A stretch of DNA of 64,000 nucleotides from Polyangiaceae bacterium. GTDB lineage: Bacteria; Myxococcota_A; Polyangia; Polyangiales; Polyangiaceae. The notes below the pieces were generated by a model. That model worked only from the letters and a program-made list of their open reading frames with translations, ran no database searches and was not told the origin of the DNA. Of the stretch, positions 56,544-64,000 are shown piece by piece. The stretch lies in NCBI GenBank assembly GCA_020849655.1, contig JADLFU010000212.1, positions 1 through 64,000 on the forward strand, read 5' to 3'. The position numbers and the translations under genes were made by a program. Position 1 is the stretch's first letter, and every line of letters starts with the position of its first letter.

Positions 56544-57835
56544 GACGCGCTCCGCTGGCGGCGCGCGTCGAGCATCTGCAGGAAGCTCTGCACGCGGTTC
56601 TCGATGTTGGCCTTGCCGAAGTACCGCGGATCGACGAGATCGGACTCGACGAACCCCCCGGCGACGCCCGTGCGCTCCTCCAGCTGCCGCAGCATCAGCA
56701 GCTGACCGACGCTGAACGAGTTGCAGGACTTGACGCTGTTGATCATGAACCCGTCGGCGTCGTACTCGCGGACGTAGCGCTCGAGGAGCTCGACGCGCTT
56801 CGGCAGGCTGAGGTTCGTGTAACAGCCGAGGCAGTAGTCGGCGAGGCTCTCGAGCGGTCGCTCGGGGTCGTGGCGAAACCCGCCGTCGTACAGGCCGCCG
56901 ACGCGCGTGTACGTGCTGGCGACGACGGTCGCGCCCTCGCGCGCGAACATGCGCCAGAAGTCGAAGAAGTGCGTCCAGCTCGGCGGGCCCTCGACGACCA
57001 GCCGGTAGCGCTCCTTGGCGCTCGGGCCGTCCGGCGTCACGGGGCCCTCCCCGGAGGCCATGCGCGCCTCGACCTCCGAGCGGAGCTCCCGGTAGTAGGC
57101 GACCGCGTCCTCGCCGCCGCGGAACGCGGAGAAGATCGGGCCGACGTAGTACACCCCGCCGAAGTAGCCGTCGATCGGCGAGGGGCGGTGCTTCGCGGAC
57201 TCCCACACCTTGACGAGATCGTGCTCGGCCTCGCGCGAGCGCGCGAGCGTGTCGGCGAGCACCGTGGGATCGAGCTTCTTGCCCGCGACGGCCTCGAGCG
57301 CCGGGATGACGGTGTCGACGAGCTGGCGCACCACGTAGGCGCGCATCTCCTCGGTGATCTCGCCGTTCGACTGGTAGGGGACGTGGAGCATCACCACAGG
57401 GCACTTGTAGTGTTGCTTCAGGAGCTCGAACCACTTCATGAAGGTGAAGCACCCCGTGTACGACAGCAGCAGCAGATCGGGCTCCGGCAGCGGCAGGCCG
57501 GTCGGCCCGATGTTGCCCTTCTTCATCATGCCGATGTCGCACTTGACGTAGGCGCAGACGTCCTCGGAGTGCCCGCCGCGCTCGGCCTCGTTGATGAAGC
57601 CGCCCGACAGCTTGCGCATGCCGGACTGCAGCGCGTTGATCTCGGGGAGCACGGGCAGCATCCCGAGGCTCGTGATGAGCTCGACCAGGTTGCCGGGGAC
57701 GAAGGTGTACACGACCTTCTTCCCCTCCTCCTTGGCCCTCGACAGCTTGTCGAAGTGCCCCGCGATCATGCGCTTCTGGCGGTCCTGGCTGGCGTCCTTG
57801 GCGGCCTTGTTCTCGCTGGGTTTGGTCTGGCTCAT
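56540..57835 (-). CDS. bcrB: Benzoyl-CoA reductase subunit B (catalytic)
   Basis: 431 residues. Member of the 2-hydroxyacyl-CoA dehydratase/BcrB family: VVYTFVPGNLVELITSLGM, CDIGMMKKGNIGP, LLSYTGCFTFMKWFELL (cluster Cys), VVMLHVPYQ, DYCLGCYTNLSLPKR and INSVKSCNSFSVGQLLM. With BcrC it binds benzoyl-CoA and the active-site cluster. ATG 57835 overlaps the bcrC stop (ATGA). Confidence 0.92.
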   Translation of the reverse strand: MSQTKPSENKAAKDASQDRQKRMIAGHFDKLSRAKEEGKKVVYTFVPGNLVELITSLGMLPVLPEINALQSGMRKLSGGFINEAERGGHSEDVCAYVKCDIGMMKKGNIGPTGLPLPEPDLLLLSYTGCFTFMKWFELLKQHYKCPVVMLHVPYQSNGEITEEMRAYVVRQLVDTVIPALEAVAGKKLDPTVLADTLARSREAEHDLVKVWESAKHRPSPIDGYFGGVYYVGPIFSAFRGGEDAVAYYRELRSEVEARMASGEGPVTPDGPSAKERYRLVVEGPPSWTHFFDFWRMFAREGATVVASTYTRVGGLYDGGFRHDPERPLESLADYCLGCYTNLSLPKRVELLERYVREYDADGFMINSVKSCNSFSVGQLLMLRQLEERTGVAGGFVESDLVDPRYFGKANIENRVQSFLQMLDARRQRSAS

Positions 57836-59022
57836 GCTGCACCCCACAGTTTGACGGAGTCGGAGAAGGCGCCCGCTTGCTCGCGGATCACCTGGAACTG
57901 ACCTGTGTTCTCTGCGAACTTGAAGCTCGTGAAGGGGACGCCCGCGGCCCCGAGCGCGGCCTCCAGCATCGGCTGGTCGAGGAGCGCCGGATCGCAGAAC
58001 GACGCCGCGGCGAACACGACGCCGTCGGCGCGACAGTCCTTCACCTTCTGCAGGAGCGCGGCGCCGTTCTCCCCTGCGCCGATGTAGCGCGACGCGGTGG
58101 CGGCCCCGCGCTCGAGGTACGCGGCCGCGAGCGCGTCGAGCAGATCGCCCGACGGGCGCTCCTCGTCGATGTCGCCCTCGATCATGCGCAGGCCGAGCAT
58201 GAAGTCGTCGTCGACGATGTCGCAGCCGGCCTTCTCGAGCGCGACGATGAGGTCGAGCGGCGGCTGCTCACAGAACGATCCGGTGACGACCACCCGGACG
58301 TTGTCATAGGGCTGGGCGTCGCGCTCCTTGACCCTCGCGACGAGCTCCTGGAGGAGCGCCGTGTGCTCCCGCGCGAGCATCAGCCCGCCCGCGCGCGCGG
58401 CGACGTACGCCTCCGAGGCGCGGATGAGCCACGGGGTCTCGACGCGCACCTCGTCGAGGGCCCGGAGCGCGGCGCGGCGCGCGTTCTCGTCGCGGATGGC
58501 GTCGCGGAGGCGCGCCTGATCGAGGGCCGAGGCGCCGCGCGCCGTGAGCTCGCCCGCGATGCGGCGGAGCTCCTGCGCGTAGAACCGGCCGCCGACGGCC
58601 ATGTCGAAGTTCTGTGGCAGATCGAGGTACGCCGAGTACTTCTCGGGGAAGAGCATCTGCCACATCCCGCCGAGGTTGCGGATGACGTCGCAGATGGAGG
58701 GGAAGAGCATCCCGTCGAACGCGTCGAGGCGGCCCGAGACCGCGAGCTCGATGGTGCTGCGCGGAATGTGACAAATGTAGGATTGGAAGTAGGAGTCCCC
58801 GCGGATGATCTCGAGCTGATCGCCGCCGCCGTGGATCGCGATGGGCAGGCAACCGAGCGCCTCGAGCAGCGGGCGGGGGCTGTAGATCGGCATGTGGCCG
58901 ATGACGAGGCGACCGGGGTTCGCGCCCTTCCAGGCGCGCACCTCCGCGAACGTCATGTCCTCGCACAGGGCGCGGGCGCGCGCGAGGACGGCGCCCGCCG
59001 GATCGTCGTGGGGGTGTGACAT
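57832..59022 (-). CDS. bcrC: Benzoyl-CoA reductase subunit C (catalytic)
   Basis: 396 residues. Same fold family as BcrB: VIGHMPIYSPRPLLEALGCLPI, YICHIPRSTIELAVSG, MLFPSICDVIRNLGGMW, FDMAVGGRFYAQELRRIA, VVVTGSFCEQPPLDLIVALE and FAAASFCDPALLDQ. Gene order C-B-A-D equals that of Thauera-type bcr operons. ATG 59022 overlaps the tetR stop and has a strong AAGGAGGA site. Confidence 0.92.
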   Translation of the reverse strand: MSHPHDDPAGAVLARARALCEDMTFAEVRAWKGANPGRLVIGHMPIYSPRPLLEALGCLPIAIHGGGDQLEIIRGDSYFQSYICHIPRSTIELAVSGRLDAFDGMLFPSICDVIRNLGGMWQMLFPEKYSAYLDLPQNFDMAVGGRFYAQELRRIAGELTARGASALDQARLRDAIRDENARRAALRALDEVRVETPWLIRASEAYVAARAGGLMLAREHTALLQELVARVKERDAQPYDNVRVVVTGSFCEQPPLDLIVALEKAGCDIVDDDFMLGLRMIEGDIDEERPSGDLLDALAAAYLERGAATASRYIGAGENGAALLQKVKDCRADGVVFAAASFCDPALLDQPMLEAALGAAGVPFTSFKFAENTGQFQVIREQAGAFSDSVKLWGAA

Positions 59023-59735
59023 CAGAGATCTCCTCCTTGGGGTGGTCGGAGCGGGGGGGGACGGTGGAGCGAGGTGGAGAGCGTCTCGGCGCGCAGCAGC
59101 GCGCGCCGGTCGGGGCAGCGCGCGACCAGCCCGCAGAGCGTCAGCCGGTGGACGCTGCGCGCGACGTCGGCGGCCGAGCCGTGCGTGGGCGCGTGGTGCC
59201 AGCTGTAGATCCAGTTGAGCATCCCGAAGAGGTTGTAGGTGGCGAGCTCGAGCTCGGCGTCGGCCACCTCCCCGAGCGCGCTCGCCGCGGGCGCGCCGCA
59301 GCCCTCGCGCGCGAGCGCCTGGAGCACGTCGCGCGCGACGGCGAAGTACGCCTCCTTCAGCTTGCGGATCTTCTTGCGGCGCTGGGGCGGGAGCGCGCCC
59401 GCCTCGTGCACGAGCACGCGCATCACGTCGCGGTGCTCGAGCACGTAGTGCACGTGGCTCGAGATGAACAAGTAGAGCTGCGTCGCCGCGTCGGGCGCCT
59501 GCGTGACGGCCTCGCTCGCGGAGCGGATGAGCGTGTCGAAGGCGTCGCGCTGCAGCTCGAAGAGCACGTCCTCCTTGGACTCGAAGTGGCTGTAGAACGT
59601 CGCGAGGCCCTTGCCCGTCGCGCGCGCGAGATCGCGCATCGTCATCCCGAAGTAGCCGTCGCGGGCGATCGCGGCCGCGGCCGCCTCGAGGATCTCGACG
59701 CGGCTCTGGGCGCCGCGGGCCGCGCGCGCGTTCAC
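59022..59735 (-). CDS. TetR-family regulator of the benzoyl-CoA operon
   Basis: 237 residues. N-terminal helix-turn-helix: RVEILEAAAAAIARDGYFGM, TMRDLARATGKGLATFYSHF, ESKEDVLFEL. The C-terminal ligand domain is typical of fatty-acyl or aromatic-CoA responsive members, and the end is Pro/Arg-rich. It lies between dch and bcrC within the operon; GTG overlaps the dch stop. The twin palindromes before had (62762-62808) are the natural operator, giving a self-controlled repressor. The inducer is perhaps benzoyl-CoA or a later intermediate. Confidence 0.88.
   Translation of the reverse strand: MNARAARGAQSRVEILEAAAAAIARDGYFGMTMRDLARATGKGLATFYSHFESKEDVLFELQRDAFDTLIRSASEAVTQAPDAATQLYLFISSHVHYVLEHRDVMRVLVHEAGALPPQRRKKIRKLKEAYFAVARDVLQALAREGCGAPAASALGEVADAELELATYNLFGMLNWIYSWHHAPTHGSAADVARSVHRLTLCGLVARCPDRRALLRAETLSTSLHRPPPLRPPQGGDL
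59031..59038 (-). promoter_or_regulatory. Strong ribosome binding site of bcrC
   Basis: AAGGAGGA on the minus strand, 8 nt before ATG 59022, inside the 3' end of tetR. It is stronger than most sites in the window and could raise reductase translation relative to the regulator. Confidence 0.7.
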
Positions 59736-60523
59736 CGGTCCTCCCAGCGGGGTGCGCGCTTCTCGAGGAAGGCGCGCACGCCCTCCGCGCCGTCATGGCT
59801 GGTGATGAACTCGTCCACGTACTGGCGGTGGAGCGCGTCGAGCACGTCCCCGACCGCCTGCTCCGCGCCGCCGGCGCGCCTCGCCGCCCGGGTCGCCTGG
59901 CGGAGCGCGAACGCGGACAGCCCCGCGAGGCGCGTGTCGTGCAAGTGCGCCGCGGCGCCGTCGACGTCGCCCGTCACGCGCTCCGCGAAGCCGCACGCGA
60001 CGGCGCGGTCGGCGGACAGCTCCTGTCCGGTGAGCAGCAGGCGCTCCGTGAGCGCGCCCCCGAGGCGCAGCGGGCCGAGCGCCGCGAGCACCGGGGGGAA
60101 GGCGCCGAGCTTGATCTCGGGGCACGCGAACACTGCCCTCTCCGTGACGAGGACGAAGTGGCAAGCGAGCGCGACCTCGAACGCCCCGCCGAGGCACTTG
60201 CCGTCGACCACCGCGACGACGGGCACCGGGTAGTGGACGAGCTCGCGGATGAGCGCGTGGAACCCGTCCAGCATCGCGGGCGCCTCCTGGGGTGTGTGCT
60301 CCGCGACGGAGGCCCCGAACGAGAAGTGCTCGCCCGCGCCGCGGAGGGCGACCAGGCGCAGGCGCGACGACTCGCGGTGGGCGGCGAGCGCCTGGCGCAG
60401 CTCGGCCATCATCGCCCCGGTGAGCACGTTGGCCTTGGGGCGATCGAGCGTCAGCGTCAGCAGCCGCTCGTCCGGATCGAGCGAGACGCGGACGAGCGGG
60501 GACAGGGGCGTCTCCGCCGTCAC
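59732..60523 (-). CDS. dch: Cyclohexa-1,5-diene-1-carbonyl-CoA hydratase
   Basis: 263 residues, crotonase fold. Segments HFSFGASVAEHTP, VVAVVDGKCLGGAFEVALAC (oxyanion-hole region) and ACPEIKLGAFPPVLAALGP are the Dch form of enoyl-CoA hydratases. It adds water to the dienoyl-CoA produced by Bcr. Family alone would allow other hydratases; the neighbours set the substrate. GTG overlaps the oah stop (GTGA). Confidence 0.87.
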   Translation of the reverse strand: MTAETPLSPLVRVSLDPDERLLTLTLDRPKANVLTGAMMAELRQALAAHRESSRLRLVALRGAGEHFSFGASVAEHTPQEAPAMLDGFHALIRELVHYPVPVVAVVDGKCLGGAFEVALACHFVLVTERAVFACPEIKLGAFPPVLAALGPLRLGGALTERLLLTGQELSADRAVACGFAERVTGDVDGAAAHLHDTRLAGLSAFALRQATRAARRAGGAEQAVGDVLDALHRQYVDEFITSHDGAEGVRAFLEKRAPRWEDR

Positions 60524-61629
60524 CCGAAGGCCTTGTCGCGGGCCGAGGGGGGCAGGACGCTGCGGATCAGCTCCTGGTCGAACGCCGCGCCCTCGGCGAT
60601 GGCGCGGCGCAGCTTGATGAAGTCGATCTCTCGCTCGTCCCTGGCGCCGAACTGGAAGGCGGGGAAGCCGGCCGCGGCCTCGGCGTTCATGTTGAGCGCC
60701 AGCCAGGCGCGGTTCGTCTCGCTGTTCTGGTACCAGTGCGCGAGCTTCTTCTTGCGCAGGCTCTCGATCGTCTTTCTGGCGCACTCCGGGAAGGTGTAGA
60801 GCAGCTTCGTCGCGAGCCGCTCGACCGCCTCGTCGAGGCGTGACAGGTCAATCGTGCACGTGGCGGCCAGCGCCTTCGCGGCCGCGGCGTCGTCGCCGGT
60901 CTTGTACTCGCCGTGGACGACGCGACCGAGGTCGTCCGTCCACCTGTCGGTCACGACGAACGGGTTGGCGATGAACGCCCCCTCCGCCGTGCGGTACACC
61001 GGGGCGGTGTCGTTGACGACGCCGAGGCGCATCGCCTTGTGCGCGGACCAGGGCTCGCAGAGGACGAGGGACTCCGCCGCGCGCCCGACGCCCACGAAGA
61101 GATCGAGGAAGTCCGTCGACCCGCCGTCGGGCGCGGAGCCGTGCACCGGGCCCGCCTGGCCGAACCGCGCGTGGTCGCCCGCGACCGTGTAGTCGCACGC
61201 CATGCCGATCTCCTGCCCGCCGGCGATGCGCATGCCGTTGACGCGGCATATGACGGGCTTGTCGCAGAGGAGGATGCCCGTCACCATGTCGTTGAAGAGG
61301 CGCATGTACTGCAGGTACTCGTGCGGCCTGTGGCGGTAGTAGGTGGCGTACTCCTCGGTGTTGCCGCCGGTGCAGAACGCGCGGTCGCCCGTCGCGGTGA
61401 ACACGACACAGGTCGCCGCGCGGTCGGCGCTCGCGCGGCGAAACGCCAGGATGACCTCGCGGACGGCGGCCGTCGTGTAGGAGTTGAGCTGCGCCGGGTT
61501 GTCGAGCGAGATCCACGTCTGGTGCAGGCCGTCGACCTCCTGCCCGGCCCTGTCCCTCACGGGGCGCTCCTCGTAGCGGATCGAGCGGAACTCGTAGTCG
61601 GGGACCAGCTCATGGTTCTTCAGTTGCAT
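60520..61629 (-). CDS. oah: 6-oxocyclohex-1-ene-1-carbonyl-CoA hydrolase (ring-opening)
   Basis: 369 residues from ATG 61629. Crotonase-like, longer than usual, with the Oah/BamA marks NHELVPDYEFRSIRYEERP, WISLDNPAQLNSYTT, DRAFCTGGNTEEYATYY, CRVNGMRIAGGQEIGMACDY and GPVHGSAPDGGSTDFL. It hydrates and opens the ring to 3-hydroxypimelyl-CoA. AGGAG seven nt before ATG 61629 rules out the ATG at 61656. Confidence 0.92.
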   Translation of the reverse strand: MQLKNHELVPDYEFRSIRYEERPVRDRAGQEVDGLHQTWISLDNPAQLNSYTTAAVREVILAFRRASADRAATCVVFTATGDRAFCTGGNTEEYATYYRHRPHEYLQYMRLFNDMVTGILLCDKPVICRVNGMRIAGGQEIGMACDYTVAGDHARFGQAGPVHGSAPDGGSTDFLDLFVGVGRAAESLVLCEPWSAHKAMRLGVVNDTAPVYRTAEGAFIANPFVVTDRWTDDLGRVVHGEYKTGDDAAAAKALAATCTIDLSRLDEAVERLATKLLYTFPECARKTIESLRKKKLAHWYQNSETNRAWLALNMNAEAAAGFPAFQFGARDEREIDFIKLRRAIAEGAAFDQELIRSVLPPSARDKAFG

Positions 61630-61678
61630 ATCGGGCTCCTGTGGGGTGAGTGACATGGATCGCGAGACCCATGGTGAG

Positions 61679-62746
61679 TCAGGGGGTGAGCACCATCCGC
61701 TGCTCGAGCCTGTGGTGCGCCATGTCGTCGAGCAGCTCGTTCAGCCGCGACATGGGCGCGACCTCGACGAAGGGGGCGACGGCGACCTCACCCTTCGCAA
61801 TCAGCCCGAGCACCGCCGCGTACGCCTCGGGCGGGCAGCCCCACGAGCCGTGCACGGTCGCGTCGTGCGCCATCAGGTTGGAGAGGCGCAGCTCGACGGC
61901 CTGCGGTGTGTAGCCCACCTGCACGAGCGTGGACGCGCGCCCGAGGAGGGCGAACGCGAGCTGTTGCCCCTGGGGCGTCCCGCTGCACTCGAAGATCTTG
62001 TGCCTGTGGCTCGGGGCGGAGGCGTCCTTGACGATCCCTCCGATCTCCTTGCGGAGCTCCTTCACGCCGCGGCCGTCGACGGCGACGCGTCGGTCGACGC
62101 CGAACCCCGCGAGCTTGTCCAGGCGCTGTCGGCTCACGTCGACGGCGACGACGGACGCGCCCAGCGCGCGGGCGATCTGCGCCACGTAGCCCCCCACGCC
62201 TCCCGCGCCGACGACGATCGCCACGTCGCCAGCCAACAGCTCAGCCCTCCGTGTCGCCTGGTACGCGGTCGAGACGGCGTCCGCGACGACGGCGAGGCTG
62301 AGGAGATCCTTCTCTTCGGGCGGCGGATCGATCGCCACGAGCGGGGCGGCGGCGACGAGCACGTGCCCGGCGAAGCCGCCGTGCGCGTCGTTTCCGGGCA
62401 TCGTCTGGCGCGTGCACGCGTTGCCGCGCCCGCGCGCGCACAGCTCGCAGGCGCCGCACGGCAGGACGGCCGGCACGATGACCGTCCGCCTGAGCAGCGG
62501 CGAGGCAGGGTCGCCCGCGGCCACGACGTCGCCGACGATCTCGTGCCCGAGCACGAGCGGCAGCGCGTGGCGAGGCGGGGTCTCGCCGGACGCGAACCCG
62601 AGATCCGTGTGGCAGAGGCCGCAGCCGCGCACGCGGACGACGACCTCCGTGGGGCTGGGGGCCGGAAGGACGAGCTCGCGCTGCACGAGCGGCGCCCCGG
62701 GCGTCTCGAGGAACCAGCCGAAGGTCGTGGTCGTGGTCGTGGTCAT
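61679..62746 (-). CDS. had: 6-hydroxycyclohex-1-ene-1-carbonyl-CoA dehydrogenase
   Basis: 355 residues. Zinc alcohol dehydrogenase family: RGCGLCHTDLGFASGE (catalytic Zn), LVLGHEIVGDVVAAG, structural Zn cysteines in CGACELCARGRGNAC, and NAD fold VVGAGGVGGYVAQIARALG. It oxidises the hydroxy-enoyl-CoA made by Dch. ATG 62746 begins MTTTTTTTFGW, coded by a short ACCACG-type repeat. First gene of the operon behind the twin palindromes. Confidence 0.88.
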   Translation of the reverse strand: MTTTTTTTFGWFLETPGAPLVQRELVLPAPSPTEVVVRVRGCGLCHTDLGFASGETPPRHALPLVLGHEIVGDVVAAGDPASPLLRRTVIVPAVLPCGACELCARGRGNACTRQTMPGNDAHGGFAGHVLVAAAPLVAIDPPPEEKDLLSLAVVADAVSTAYQATRRAELLAGDVAIVVGAGGVGGYVAQIARALGASVVAVDVSRQRLDKLAGFGVDRRVAVDGRGVKELRKEIGGIVKDASAPSHRHKIFECSGTPQGQQLAFALLGRASTLVQVGYTPQAVELRLSNLMAHDATVHGSWGCPPEAYAAVLGLIAKGEVAVAPFVEVAPMSRLNELLDDMAHHRLEQRMVLTP

Positions 62747-62761
62747 GTCGTGGTGCCTCGC

Positions 62762-62775
62762 CGAACGATCGTTCG
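62762..62775. promoter_or_regulatory. TetR-type operator 1 upstream of had
   Basis: Perfect palindrome CGAACGATCGTTCG, 16 nt before the had start codon, expected to cover the transcription start. It repeats the core of operator 2 with centres 32 bp (about three helical turns) apart. Confidence 0.8.
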
Positions 62776-62792
62776 CTGAGCAAAGGTGAAAG

Positions 62793-62808
62793 CCGAACGA
62801 TCGTTCGG
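62793..62808. promoter_or_regulatory. TetR-type operator 2, between -35 and -10 of had
   Basis: Perfect 16-bp palindrome CCGAACGATCGTTCGG. On the minus strand a -35-like TTGACC occupies 62812-62807, so a bound repressor would block RNA polymerase. The -10 element is weak to the eye. Confidence 0.8.
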
Positions 62809-63044
62809 TCAAGCGCAATGTTCGCGCGTCGACGCGCTGCGGGTGGGGAGGCGTCCTCGCGCGGAGCGGGGGAGCGTCGTGCGCGGCCGCGTCATGCGAC
62901 GAGGCGGACGGCGCTCCGCGGTGCGGTGGTTGACTCACCGGGGGGCTCGTTGTTGAAGCGCCCCAGGTTCTGTCGGGGCCGATCCCTCCCCCGTGGCGAT
63001 GCTCCCACGGGCGACCGCGGCCTCGATCCTTCGAGGAGATCCCC

Positions 63045-64000
63045 ATGACCACCCGCACGCCGCTCACCGCCCTCACCGCGCTGCTGCTCGTCGCCCCGTC
63101 GGCGCTCGGCGCGCCCGTGGTCTCGGCCCCCCTCGACGTCGCGCCGCGGCGCTTCGTCCCGTCGACCTACACCTCGGAGCCCATCACGTCGTTCGCCGCC
63201 GGCGGCGGGGCGATCGCGGTGCTCACGGCCGGTGGCAAGCTCACGCTGCTCCACGAGGATCTGTCGTTCATCGGCGAGCCGCAGGAGCGGGCGGTGGGCG
63301 CGGTGAGCGTCGGGTACGACGGCGCCAACTTCCTCCTCGCGCGCCTCTCGGGGCAGCCTCCGCAGGGCAACAAGACGTACCTCGCGGCGCTCCAGCTGCA
63401 GCGCGTCGCGCCGGACGGCGCGGTGGTCGACGCCGCGATCACGCTCGGCGACGTGCACGAGAGCGGGGTGTTCGACGCGCCGGTCGCGATCGCGTGCAAG
63501 GCGGTCGGAGACTGTCTCGTCGCCTACTCGCTGCGCCTCTACGGCAGCGGCGGGACGACCGAGAAGGATCTCTGGGTCGCGCCAGTGAAGGACGGCAAGC
63601 CCGGCGCGTCGGTGAGGCTCACCACCGCCGCGAGCGACCAGATCACGCCGTCGATCGCGTGGGACGGCGCGAGCTGGATCGTGGCCTGGGTGGATCTGCG
63701 GTTCGCGAGCTACGACGCGCCCGACTACAAGGGCACGCAGCTCTACGGCGCCCGCGTGAGCCCGGAGGGCGCGGCGCTCGATCCCATCGGCGTGCCGCTC
63801 GCGACCTACGCCGAGGTGGCCGACAACCCGAGCGTCACGGCGTCGACGCGTCTCCCCCGGGGGCTCGCGCTCGCGAACAGCGGAGGCACGACGCTGCTCG
63901 CGTGGCGCGGCTCGAGCTCGCAGCGGGTGGTCGGCAGGCGGCTCGCCGGAGATCTGTCGTCGCCCGACGCGGCGCCGATCGTGCTCGCCACCCCGGGCCC
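63045..64000 (+). CDS. Exported beta-propeller-like protein, N-terminal part (runs off right edge)
   Basis: 318 codons are open from ATG 63045 to the window end, with GAGGAGAT upstream. Signal peptide LTALLLVAPSALGAPVV. The body has repeats of the type WDGASWIVAWVDLR, SVGYDGANFLLARLSG, and GTTLLAWRGSS, separated by 50-60 residues, as in many myxobacterial secreted propeller proteins. Function unknown. It is divergent from the benzoyl-CoA operon, with about 300 nt between. Confidence 0.8.
   Translation, partial: MTTRTPLTALTALLLVAPSALGAPVVSAPLDVAPRRFVPSTYTSEPITSFAAGGGAIAVLTAGGKLTLLHEDLSFIGEPQERAVGAVSVGYDGANFLLARLSGQPPQGNKTYLAALQLQRVAPDGAVVDAAITLGDVHESGVFDAPVAIACKAVGDCLVAYSLRLYGSGGTTEKDLWVAPVKDGKPGASVRLTTAASDQITPSIAWDGASWIVAWVDLRFASYDAPDYKGTQLYGARVSPEGAALDPIGVPLATYAEVADNPSVTASTRLPRGLALANSGGTTLLAWRGSSSQRVVGRRLAGDLSSPDAAPIVLATPG

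Noticed and set aside
54289-59022. Reading the Bcr genes as a 2-hydroxyacyl-CoA dehydratase with activator
   Set aside because: Two different ASKHA subunits in the order C-B-A-D plus adjacent dch, oah and had fit benzoyl-CoA reductase; dehydratases have a single activator.
62929-62960. TTGACT-based promoter for the right-edge gene
   Set aside because: The spacing leads to TTGAAG, a poor -10, and no other support.

Overview
The window is about 72% GC in most places and reads as a chromosomal piece of a myxobacterium, most likely a Polyangia-type member of Myxococcota. The reasons are lipoproteins with long Ala/Gly/Ser-rich AGAGG-type linkers, Cys-rich C-x(4)-D-C repeats, one MYXO-CTERM-like tail, and dense gene packing with GTGA/ATGA stop-start overlaps. 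This assignment is inference from style; no rRNA or marker search was possible.

Layout. 1-2200 (minus): a damaged, lower-GC stretch with a frameshifted lipoprotein gene, a broken secreted-protein gene, a small exported protein and the start of another lipoprotein. 2229-7427 (minus): a maltodextrin operon (maltoporin-like porin, GH13 amylase, MalK-like ATPase, polysaccharide deacetylase). 7461-8828: a small hypothetical gene, tRNA-Pro(GGG) and a phosphopantetheinyl transferase. 8912-25989: surface and lipoprotein genes mixed with housekeeping genes (FG-GAP lipoprotein, glycerate-kinase-like enzyme, EVE protein, zinc metalloprotease, RetSat/CrtI-type oxidoreductase, alpha-galactosidase-like enzyme, a four-gene surface-protein operon, a RelA/SpoT-like protein).

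26070-42456 (plus) is a very long run of closely spaced genes for branched-chain amino acid synthesis: ilvD, a degenerate ilvC-like gene, ilvB, ilvN, ilvC, leuA, leuC, leuD, leuB. It continues into malic enzyme, hom, murI, marC and an orphan Dam-type methyltransferase. It is preceded by what looks like a textbook attenuator: a 45-residue leader peptide rich in Val/Leu/Ile, a strong terminator with eight T, and a mutually exclusive antiterminator.

42443-48741 holds an HtrA protease (minus), glmM, a MacB-type ABC exporter, a THEP1-like NTPase and a methyltransferase. 48782-54275 (plus) is a putative Fur-controlled heme-uptake operon: TonB receptor with FRAP/NPDL motifs, two HmuY-like lipoproteins, a lipoprotein CbiK/CbiX-type chelatase and a PepSY membrane protein. 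54289-62746 (minus) encodes the upper anaerobic benzoyl-CoA pathway: had, oah, dch, a tetR regulator, then bcrCBAD of a class I ATP-dependent benzoyl-CoA reductase. Twin 32-bp-spaced palindromes lie in the promoter. A secreted protein gene runs off the right edge.

The most notable items are the benzoyl-CoA reductase cluster in a myxobacterial setting, the ilv attenuator, the inactive-looking ilvC paralogue inside the ilv operon, and the exported chelatase in the heme operon.
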